Below, piece after piece: positions 26,154 through 33,568 of a stretch of 64,000 nucleotides of DNA. The DNA comes from Desulfomonilia bacterium (GTDB taxonomy: Bacteria > Desulfobacterota > Desulfomonilia > UBA1062), in contig DATCTV010000002.1 of assembly GCA_036567785.1 (NCBI GenBank), positions 87,038 to 151,037 of the forward strand. The letters are read 5' to 3'. Numbering within the stretch: the first letter of the stretch is position 1; every line of letters begins with the position of its first letter. Below the pieces are notes generated by a model, which did no database searches, was not told where the DNA came from, and saw nothing but the letters and a program-made list of their open reading frames with translations. A program made the translations under genes and the position numbers.

Positions 26154-27767
26154 ATGCCGGAACAAAGACTGTGGTGGAAACACGGCGTTATTTATCAGAT
26201 ATATCCGAGGAGCTTTTATGATGCGAACGGCGACGGCACAGGCGATATCCCGGGGATAACCGCAAAGCTCGATTATCTCAAGGACCTCGGAATTGAAGGC
26301 ATCTGGCTTTCACCCATCAATGTCTCGCCTATGTTCGATTTCGGTTATGATATCAGCGATTACAACGACATCGACCCCGTCTTCGGCAATCAAACTGATT
26401 TCGAACATCTTTTGGATGAAGCACACAGTCGCGGTATCAGGATCATCATGGACCTTGTCATGAACCACACGTCACACCTCCATCCTTGGTTCAAAGAGTC
26501 AGCTTCGAGTAAAGATAATCCCAAACGCGACTGGTACATATGGAAAGACCCGGTCAAAGGCCGTGTTCCAAACAACTGGATGGCGGCGTTCGGAGGACGC
26601 GCCTGGGAATTCGACAAGAAGACCGGACAGTACTACCTGCACCTTTTTCTGGCCGAACAGCCTGACGTCAACTGGCGCAATCCAGGACTCAAAAAGGCCA
26701 TGTTCGACATGGTCAGGTTCTGGCTTGATAAGGGTGTGGACGGGTTCAGGCTTGATGTCTGCAACTTTTTTATCAAGGATGCCCTCTTCAGAAGCAACCC
26801 GTTCGGCATCGGTCCCAACGCACCCAGGCCCTATGATCTTCAGGACCATATCTATGATCGCGACCAGCCCGAGACTCACGTCATATTAAAGGAGTTCCGC
26901 TCAATATTGGACGGCTATCCCGAGCGAATGTCGGTTGGAGAGATTGCGGTCGAAGATCCAGGCGGAAACCACGATATAGCCTCTTCCTATTACGGAAACG
27001 GCGATGACGAGCTGCATCTTGTTTTCGACTTTTCCCACATGAACGTAAAGTGGGGAGCAGACGTGTTTTACAGACGCATTCGGGAATGGCTCACGCACAT
27101 ACCGGCCGGAGGGTGGCCATGCCATGTTTTCAACAACCATGACCAGTTCAGGAGCATGAGCCGCTATGCGAAAGGCCCGGAAAGCATACCCAGGGCAAAG
27201 GTCATTGCAGCCATGCTGCTGACCCTTAAAGGCACGCCTTTCATATATTACGGCGAAGAACTGGGGATGAGGAACGGCAAAATCCCGAAAAAGATGCTGC
27301 ATGATCCGGTCGGCATCAAATACTGGCCGTTCCACCCGGGCCGCGACCCCGAGCGCACTCCCATGCAGTGGTCGAGTGCGCCTAATGCAGGCTTCTCCCC
27401 AGCACCCCCATGGCTCCCCGTAAACTCAGACTATGAAACGGTGAATGTCGAAACAGAACTCAATGACAGGAACTCCATACTCAACCTTTACAAGGACCTG
27501 ATCGCCGTCAGGAAAAGCCGCCCTGCGCTTGAACGAGGCGAATGGGTTCCGGTGATCGAGGCAAAGAATGATGTCATCGCCTATAAACGCATCTATGAAA
27601 ATGAGGAATTGATGGTTGTTCTCAATTTTTCGAATGCATCAAGAAAGGCCGGACTGGGAACGCCTCAGCTGCGAACCGTTTTTTCCACACACAGATTTAA
27701 CGCAAGTGTCATATCAGGCCCTGAAATAAGGCTGATGCCTTATGAGGCGAGCATTTTCAGTCTTTAA
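26154..27767 (+). CDS. GH13 alpha-glucosidase / oligo-1,6-glucosidase
   Basis: 537 residues from the ATG at 26154, which has TGGAGGTG just upstream and lets the protein start at RLWWKHGVIYQIYPRSF, the normal GH13 beginning. All conserved regions are present: DLVMNHTS, GFRLDV (nucleophile Asp), SVGEIA (acid/base Glu) and NNHDQ (transition-state Asp), followed by the C-terminal beta domain. No signal peptide, so it cleaves imported alpha-glucosides in the cytoplasm, in line with the symporter gene in front. Sub-specificity (1,4 or 1,6, trehalulose-type) is not decidable here. Second gene of the 24731-29669 operon. Confidence 0.87.
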   Translation: MPEQRLWWKHGVIYQIYPRSFYDANGDGTGDIPGITAKLDYLKDLGIEGIWLSPINVSPMFDFGYDISDYNDIDPVFGNQTDFEHLLDEAHSRGIRIIMDLVMNHTSHLHPWFKESASSKDNPKRDWYIWKDPVKGRVPNNWMAAFGGRAWEFDKKTGQYYLHLFLAEQPDVNWRNPGLKKAMFDMVRFWLDKGVDGFRLDVCNFFIKDALFRSNPFGIGPNAPRPYDLQDHIYDRDQPETHVILKEFRSILDGYPERMSVGEIAVEDPGGNHDIASSYYGNGDDELHLVFDFSHMNVKWGADVFYRRIREWLTHIPAGGWPCHVFNNHDQFRSMSRYAKGPESIPRAKVIAAMLLTLKGTPFIYYGEELGMRNGKIPKKMLHDPVGIKYWPFHPGRDPERTPMQWSSAPNAGFSPAPPWLPVNSDYETVNVETELNDRNSILNLYKDLIAVRKSRPALERGEWVPVIEAKNDVIAYKRIYENEELMVVLNFSNASRKAGLGTPQLRTVFSTHRFNASVISGPEIRLMPYEASIFSL

Positions 27768-27773
27768 GATGAG

Positions 27774-29198
27774 ATGGATATGAAGAAACTCAAAAAATGG
27801 ATATTATCTATACTGGCTGTTTTAATTCTCGTTACCGTCTGTGCTTTCGGTTTTTTTATCATCAAGATCGCGCCTATCGGAAGCGCATACAAGGCAAAGC
27901 GCGTATGCTCCTGCGTTTTCCTGGCGGGCCGAAATCCGGAACAGGTTATCAGGGAAGATGTTGCAGGGCTTGGATATATATGGGTTGATATCGACAATAT
28001 AAATAAAAGCGTGACGGGCAGTTTTCTCGGCATGGCAAAACGAACAGCCATATACAGGGACGGTATCGGCTGCACGCTTGTCCTGGGCAAATCCGCGGAT
28101 GAGCTTGGAAAACAGGCGGAAGGTTTCAAAACAACTGCAATTCAGGACCGTTCCAAAATCCCCTGGCCTGACGGAGATTTTGTTCCCGATGAGCCCTTAC
28201 CATCAAACGTCAGCAGACGGCTCCTTGACAACACGCTCAAATGGGCGTTTTCGCCCGGAAGCGTAGATTCACCGATAATGGCAAGGGCGGTTGTAGTTGT
28301 TTATGACGGAAGAATCGTTGCGGAACAGTATGACGAAGGGTTTGACATTAATACCCGACAGCTCGGATGGTCGATGACCAAGAGTGCTACAAACGCTCTC
28401 GTTGGAATACTTGTCAAAGAGGGAAAACTGTCGTTAAAGGCCCCTGCCCCTGTTCCAGAATGGCAGAAACCTGGCGATCCCCGTTCGGCAATCACTTTAG
28501 ACCAGCTTATGAGAATGAGCAGCGGCCTCAAATTCGGAGAGGATTATGTCTGGCCTTTATCCGATGCCATACAGATGCTTTTCAACAGGGATTGCGCAGG
28601 ATGTTTTGCATCGTCAATGCCGCTAGAAACAGCACCCGATACCAGATGGCAATATTCAAGCGGTACGACAAACATCATTTCCCGCATAATCAGACAGGCT
28701 GCTGGCGGCAGTGATGCGGATTTCTTCGGCTTTCCGAAAAGGGCTCTATTTGACAAGCTCGGCATGCAGTCAGCCGTGATAGAACCTGACCCGGACGGTG
28801 TTTTTGTAGGTTCTTCCTTCATGTATGCGACGCCCAGGGACTGGGCCAGACTCGGTCTTCTCTATCTGAACGACGGCGTCTGGAAAAACGAGCGCATACT
28901 GCCGGAAGGATGGGTCAAATATTCCACCACACCGACACCCATGGCCCCTAAAGGTGAGTACGGGGCGCAGATATGGCTTAACAGAGGCCCTGCAAACAAT
29001 CCAGGCCAGAGGCTCCTGCCGAATGTGCCTGTTGACATGTTCTCTTTTGAAGGATTCGAGGGCCAGCAGGTTGCCGTGATCCCATCGCACAAACTTGTCG
29101 TCGTCCGACTGGGAATTACATGGGATTATGAGGCCTGGAATTACGATGAGATAGATTATTTTTTAAGCAGTATAATAAAAGCCGTATCGGCTGAATGA
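27774..29198 (+). CDS. Membrane-anchored serine hydrolase, class C beta-lactamase fold
   Basis: 474 residues. One N-terminal membrane helix (about 8-31) precedes a periplasmic domain with the SxxK catalytic motif SMTK (Ser200, Lys203), the YSSGTTN tyrosine motif and a late substrate-pocket strand. This is the esterase / D-aminopeptidase / 6-aminohexanoate-dimer-hydrolase branch of penicillin-recognising enzymes, not an obvious resistance gene. A CSC pair lies just after the helix. Start: ATG at 27774 is 6 bp after the GH13 stop with no strong ribosome site, suggesting coupling; ATG at 27780 is nearly as good. Its place in a glucoside operon near D-amino-acid enzymes hints at cleavage of an ester or amide on the same nutrient (inference). 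Confidence 0.77.
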   Translation: MDMKKLKKWILSILAVLILVTVCAFGFFIIKIAPIGSAYKAKRVCSCVFLAGRNPEQVIREDVAGLGYIWVDIDNINKSVTGSFLGMAKRTAIYRDGIGCTLVLGKSADELGKQAEGFKTTAIQDRSKIPWPDGDFVPDEPLPSNVSRRLLDNTLKWAFSPGSVDSPIMARAVVVVYDGRIVAEQYDEGFDINTRQLGWSMTKSATNALVGILVKEGKLSLKAPAPVPEWQKPGDPRSAITLDQLMRMSSGLKFGEDYVWPLSDAIQMLFNRDCAGCFASSMPLETAPDTRWQYSSGTTNIISRIIRQAAGGSDADFFGFPKRALFDKLGMQSAVIEPDPDGVFVGSSFMYATPRDWARLGLLYLNDGVWKNERILPEGWVKYSTTPTPMAPKGEYGAQIWLNRGPANNPGQRLLPNVPVDMFSFEGFEGQQVAVIPSHKLVVVRLGITWDYEAWNYDEIDYFLSSIIKAVSAE

Positions 29199-29216
29199 GC
29201 CAGGAAGGAACAGCAT

Positions 29217-29669
29217 ATGAAGGGAAATACATCTATCAAATACACGGCAGATCATTTCATCGAGGCTGAAAAGCTCATAATCGCAGGCATTATCGCCAGG
29301 CTCAGCAGGCGTTACAAAACGGAATTCAAGGATGATTCCGCAAGATATGCAGCAGCAGTGACAGGAATAATCTTCAACATTCCCGAACAGGAAAATTACG
29401 GCAGGGACTTTCCTTTGAAGAGCAGGGAGGCCCTCGATTCTCTTGTTAAAGCACTTTCCGGGGACAGGGAAATTTGCGGCATTGTGACTCAGGCATACAT
29501 AATGCGCATTGTCCATGCATCGAGGCTGAGCGGCTGCAAAACCGAAGACCTGTACAAGGATATAGAAAGACTTAAAAACCTTGGGCTGTATCTCGAGGAC
29601 GGGCCTCCACCCTCACCTTCAACATTTATTCAAAGGGCAGAGGCGTTCTTCCTTGCCTCCGGTAATTAA
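29217..29669 (+). CDS. Conserved-looking 150-residue cytoplasmic protein, function unknown
   Basis: Not recognised. 150 residues, no signal peptide or membrane helix, mostly alpha-helical in appearance with charged repeats (EAEKLIIAGIIARLSRRY, SREALDSLVKALSGD). AGGAAGGA precedes the ATG, so it is probably real. It follows the serine hydrolase by 18 bp and should end the operon. Its TAA stop (29667-29669) directly abuts the stop of the convergent MFS gene at 29670. Confidence 0.55.
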   Translation: MKGNTSIKYTADHFIEAEKLIIAGIIARLSRRYKTEFKDDSARYAAAVTGIIFNIPEQENYGRDFPLKSREALDSLVKALSGDREICGIVTQAYIMRIVHASRLSGCKTEDLYKDIERLKNLGLYLEDGPPPSPSTFIQRAEAFFLASGN

Positions 29670-30854
29670 TTACAGGGAAGAAACTTTCCTTAAATACAGA
29701 TAAATAACCAGTGCCGACAGGACGAAAAGGGCCGTGCTTATGTAGAACACCATATCAAGGCTTATCGTGTCCATTACAATGCCCGCCTGAACCGGGCCAA
29801 TTATCATGCCCATCCCGAAAGACAGGTTGAAAAGGCCCATTGAAAATCCTAGCCCAAGATCCTTTGTACCCCTCACAAGAATTGCGTTTCCCGCAGGGTT
29901 TGAGATGGCGGAACCTGCGCCTCCGATTATGCAGAGGATGAAAAACTGCCAGAAGTCAGTGCATGCGGGTACGAATGCAAGGATGGCTGCAATGAGAAAA
30001 ATCCCGGACATCAGGAGCCACAGCTTGTTGTACCTGTTCGCAAGGAATCCGCACGGCGTCTGAAGCACTCCCGCCGTTATCATGATGACCGAAGACAGCA
30101 GGCCTATCTGACTTGCACTCAAGCCCTGATTCTGTGTGACAACAGGCAGAAAGGCAAAGAGCCCGCTCTGCCCTATCGAAATTATCAAGGCATAAACGAG
30201 AAGTCCTTTGAGTATATCTGAAGACAGGGCATCTTTCAGCGGTGTTTTGCTTTTACTGATATTTTCCTTGCGTATCTGCTCCTTATTTTTCGTATCCCCG
30301 GGCACAAGTATTATTACAAGAATCAGGCTGAGCGCAAGGAATGCCGCCATCGCTATGAAAGGCGCCTTCATGTTTATACGATCCATCAGAAATCCGCCCA
30401 GGATAGGCCCTATCCCGAAACCGAACATCATGAACGTGTTGAAAATCGCCATATAGGAGCCCTCTTTGTCTCTGGGAGCAATGGACCCGACATATGCATA
30501 TGCAACCGATTCCACCATTGCGGCGAGCACGCCCTCGATCAATCTTATGACTATAAGATGCGAAGCGTTCTTTGCATAGATATAGGCAAGCGCTATCGGG
30601 ATGTTGAAAATAAGCCCGATTACGATGAACTGTTTGTAGCCGTATTTATCTGCAAGCCTTCCGACAATCGGATTTGAAACTGCCATGGTAAGCGCGAAGC
30701 TTGCCATTACAATACCTACCATGGTGCCTGACGCCCCCAGATTCATTGCATAAAGGGGCATTATCGGCATGAGTATGCCCACACCCAGCATGACGGCGCA
30801 GGTTGAAATGCACAGCGCTGTAAAAATGCCTATTGTACGGGTCTGGGCTTTCAT
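29670..30854 (-). CDS. MFS transporter, 12 TM, efflux-type
   Basis: 394 residues, 12 predicted helices. The helix 2-3 loop reads GRLADKYGYKQ, the standard MFS signature, and GFGIGPILGGFL in helix 5 resembles the antiporter motif C of drug or metabolite efflux proteins (DHA1-like). Substrate unknown. A short cytoplasmic loop rich in Lys/Asp (GDTKNKEQIRKEN) divides the halves. It is divergent from pyruvate kinase and convergent, stop to stop, with the 29217 gene. No strong ribosome site is seen before the ATG at 30852-30854. Confidence 0.78.
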   Translation of the reverse strand: MKAQTRTIGIFTALCISTCAVMLGVGILMPIMPLYAMNLGASGTMVGIVMASFALTMAVSNPIVGRLADKYGYKQFIVIGLIFNIPIALAYIYAKNASHLIVIRLIEGVLAAMVESVAYAYVGSIAPRDKEGSYMAIFNTFMMFGFGIGPILGGFLMDRINMKAPFIAMAAFLALSLILVIILVPGDTKNKEQIRKENISKSKTPLKDALSSDILKGLLVYALIISIGQSGLFAFLPVVTQNQGLSASQIGLLSSVIMITAGVLQTPCGFLANRYNKLWLLMSGIFLIAAILAFVPACTDFWQFFILCIIGGAGSAISNPAGNAILVRGTKDLGLGFSMGLFNLSFGMGMIIGPVQAGIVMDTISLDMVFYISTALFVLSALVIYLYLRKVSSL

Positions 30855-30939
30855 AATTTTCTAACATTAGATTTCAACGGAAATATTGTCTATTAAATTT
30901 TAATCATTGACCTGAGGTAATTTTAAAAAATATTACCAA

Positions 30940-30967
30940 TTGACAACAATGCCATAGCGTCTGTAAT
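30940..30967 (+). promoter_or_regulatory. Predicted sigma70-type promoter of pyk
   Basis: Consensus TTGACA (30940-30945) is followed after 16 bp by TGTAAT (30962-30967). The predicted start is near 30974, only 2-3 bases before the pyk ATG at 30977, so the transcript would be essentially leaderless. The region also serves the divergent MFS gene. Confidence 0.55.
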
Positions 30968-30976
30968 CTTTTTTTC

Positions 30977-32419
30977 ATGAACATCAGACTTCCTCTTCAT
31001 AAAACGAAGATAGTGTGCACAATCGGCCCCGCATCAAGAGACAGGACGGTCCTTAAGAAAATGATCGCCAACGGCATGAATGTGGCAAGGCTTAATTTCA
31101 GCCACGGCACCCCGGAAGAGCACAGGCGAGATATCAGCGTCATAAAGGAAATCTCAGCATCGCTCGGAAAACCGGTTGCAATACTTGCTGACCTGCCGGG
31201 CCCGAAGATCAGGCTTGGTATACTCAAAGAAGGCTCCGTCATGATGAAAAAAGGTGAGATCACGACGCTCACCACAAGGGATGTCCGCGGGACTCATGAT
31301 CTTATCCCGGTCCAGTTCGAAGAGCTGCCACGCAGCGTAAAAAAAGGCGGCATGATCTATCTTAACGACGGGTTTGTCCAGCTCAAGGTCATGGATATCG
31401 GCGAAACGGATGTGAAATGCAGGGTTTTCATCAGTGGGCAGCTCCTTTCGCATAAAGGGCTCAACCTGCCCGGGGCTAATATTGACATCGATGCCGTAAC
31501 AGATCACGACCTTGAACTCCTCAAATTCGGGATCGAGGCAGGTGTGGACGCGGCAGGGGTCTCATTCGTCAAATCCGCCGCTGATATCGTGAAAATAAAG
31601 GATGCTGCAAAATCACACGGCAGAAATATCCATGTTGTGGCCAAAATCGAGAGGATAGAGGCCTTCAGAAATATCGATTCAATCCTTGAAGCCGCTGACG
31701 GGATAATGGTTGCACGAGGTGACCTCGGTGTCGAGACGCCTATCGAGAATGTCCCGATCCTGCAGAAGGAATTGATCTTCAAGGCGAACCTAAAAGGCAA
31801 GCCGGTAATTACGGCAACACAGATGCTCGAGTCAATGACCGACAACATCCGGCCAACAAGGGCTGAAGTCACGGACGTGGCTAATGCTATTCTGGACGGA
31901 ACCGATGCGATAATGCTTTCCGAAGAGACAGCCATCGGCAGATATCCTTCCGAAACGATTGCCATGATGGCAAAAATTGCCGTCTCAACTGAAAAAAAAC
32001 GTTTTCATCTGGCCGGGGGTCCGGAAATAAGCCAGGCAGTAAGAAGCCTCCTGTTCTGCAAAAACATTTCATCCGAAGATGTAATATCGCTTGACGCGCT
32101 GGAGGCGATCAACTCGCTTAAAATAAAATATGTGCTTGCCCCTACCCGCACTGGCGGGACGCCTAGAAGAATTTCGAGATATAAGCCCGATTCATGGATA
32201 ATCCCCATCTGCCCCGCTGAAGACGTACGGAATTTCCTGCTCTTCTCATATGGCACCCTGCCCGTGGTGCATTCGGACACTGTTTCCGATGATACAATCA
32301 TTGACGGGCTTAAAAGCGCCGGAAAGATAAGATCAGGAGACAGGATACTTATAGTGAGAAGGCTCCCCGAAGAAAAAGCTGGAAAAGTGAATTCGCTAAA
32401 GATAGTAACCCTGGCATAA
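30977..32419 (+). CDS. pyk: Pyruvate kinase
   Basis: 480 residues, the usual length. It makes pyruvate and ATP from phosphoenolpyruvate, the last step of glycolysis. Seen: KTKIVCTIGPAS at the start, ARLNFSHG, the active-site helix MVARGDLGVE, and PTRAEVTDVANAILDGTDA with AIMLSEETA; a C-terminal allosteric-type domain follows. The ATG at 30977 has no ribosome site, only a T-run in front, while the upstream promoter predicts a near-leaderless mRNA. It would complete catabolism of sugars brought in by the neighbouring transport operons. A DUF4412-like gene follows on the same strand after 44 bp with its own GGAGG. Confidence 0.93.
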   Translation: MNIRLPLHKTKIVCTIGPASRDRTVLKKMIANGMNVARLNFSHGTPEEHRRDISVIKEISASLGKPVAILADLPGPKIRLGILKEGSVMMKKGEITTLTTRDVRGTHDLIPVQFEELPRSVKKGGMIYLNDGFVQLKVMDIGETDVKCRVFISGQLLSHKGLNLPGANIDIDAVTDHDLELLKFGIEAGVDAAGVSFVKSAADIVKIKDAAKSHGRNIHVVAKIERIEAFRNIDSILEAADGIMVARGDLGVETPIENVPILQKELIFKANLKGKPVITATQMLESMTDNIRPTRAEVTDVANAILDGTDAIMLSEETAIGRYPSETIAMMAKIAVSTEKKRFHLAGGPEISQAVRSLLFCKNISSEDVISLDALEAINSLKIKYVLAPTRTGGTPRRISRYKPDSWIIPICPAEDVRNFLLFSYGTLPVVHSDTVSDDTIIDGLKSAGKIRSGDRILIVRRLPEEKAGKVNSLKIVTLA

Positions 32420-32463
32420 GACTGTTAGAACAGACACTAAATGAATGACACGGAGGTAATATT

Positions 32464-33246
32464 ATGAAAAAACTCTCAGGCCTTACCCTTATCGTCCTTA
32501 TCGCCCTATCGTGCATGTTTCCGGGAATTGCTTCCGCCGATATAATGCTCAAGCAGAAGCATCATACCGACAGCTACCAGGTAATGGGCAACAAGATGCC
32601 GGCAAAAGACACCATTGAAACCATATGGATGACAAAAGACGGGTTCAAAAGCGATGGCCCTGATAACTCCATGATATTCAGGATCGACAAAAATACCGTC
32701 TACATTATCGAGAAAAAAGACAGGACATACATGGAACAGTCTCTGAATGCTGTTGGCAAAGCCATGGAAGATGCACTCAGTCAGAATGGCATGTCGGCTG
32801 AAGACAAGAAGGCCATGAATGCCATGATGCAGAACATGATGCAGTTCAAACTTACGATTAAGGAGACCGGAGAAACAAAAAAGATCAACAACTGGAACTG
32901 CAGAAAATACGATATGAGGCTTGATTCGGCAATGGGGCCATCACTGTCAACCATATGGGCTACTCAGGACATCAAGATAGATCAGGCCCTCTTTTCAAAG
33001 TTCAAGGCGCTCAGCATGTCGATGACCAGTCAGGCGGGAATGAAGGATTCATTTGAAAAAGCACAGAAGGAGTATGCAAAAATAAAAGGCATCTCGGTTC
33101 TTACAACCACATCCACTAACATCATGGGCACACAGATGAAGTCTTCTGTTGAGCTCCTCGAATACAAGGATGGCAGCGCGCCTGCCGGCATTCTGGACAT
33201 CCCTGCCGGTTACAAAAAAATCAGCTCCCCGGCCATGAATAAATAA
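32464..33246 (+). CDS. Periplasmic DUF4412-like protein
   Basis: 260 residues. A Sec signal peptide (MKKLSGL, hydrophobic core, cleavage near IASA-D) leads into a beta-rich domain. It has features of the DUF4412 family: an early KQKHHTDSYQVMG strand, IETIWMTKDGFKSD, the WNCRKYDMRL motif and a C-terminal IPAGYKKI. A Met-rich helix (AMNAMMQNMMQF) at about 118-130 is notable. The family is uncharacterised and sits in the periplasm or outer-membrane face, with a lipoprotein-carrier-like look. CGGAGG lies upstream of the ATG at 32464. Confidence 0.65.
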   Translation: MKKLSGLTLIVLIALSCMFPGIASADIMLKQKHHTDSYQVMGNKMPAKDTIETIWMTKDGFKSDGPDNSMIFRIDKNTVYIIEKKDRTYMEQSLNAVGKAMEDALSQNGMSAEDKKAMNAMMQNMMQFKLTIKETGETKKINNWNCRKYDMRLDSAMGPSLSTIWATQDIKIDQALFSKFKALSMSMTSQAGMKDSFEKAQKEYAKIKGISVLTTTSTNIMGTQMKSSVELLEYKDGSAPAGILDIPAGYKKISSPAMNK

Positions 33247-33286
33247 TTTTATCTTTGATATTTAAAACAAGAGGTCCTTATCCGGT

Positions 33287-33490
33287 ATGCCGTTCATAAA
33301 AGACAGCAGGATAAAGGGCCTTTTTTATGTGCCTGAAGAAACTTCCAATATCCCAAAAAAGCACCCGTGCCCCGACTGCCATTCCTGCCGTATGTGCCCG
33401 GAGATAAAATGTGAGCTGTGCATAAATAAAAATCCCGGCTTAAGTGCGGGTTGCCTGAAGATAAATTGCAGTAACGGACAAAAGGAATGA
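33287..33490 (+). CDS. Small cysteine-rich protein, function unknown
   Basis: 67 residues, eight cysteines, six of them in a tight CPDCHSCRMC...CELC cluster. That spacing could bind zinc or an iron-sulphur cluster; it is not a standard ferredoxin. An AGAGG lies 15 bp before the ATG, so the ribosome site is only fair. No signal peptide, so cytoplasmic. It lies 40 bp behind the DUF4412-like gene and could share its transcript. The reading frame alone is short, and reality rests on the cysteine pattern. Confidence 0.5.
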   Translation: MPFIKDSRIKGLFYVPEETSNIPKKHPCPDCHSCRMCPEIKCELCINKNPGLSAGCLKINCSNGQKE

Positions 33491-33568
33491 TCAATCCTTG
33501 ACGGCCTGTCACCTTCAGGGTCTTCCCTTGACTCAACTTATATTGGATGTCCCATTTAATACCATGTA

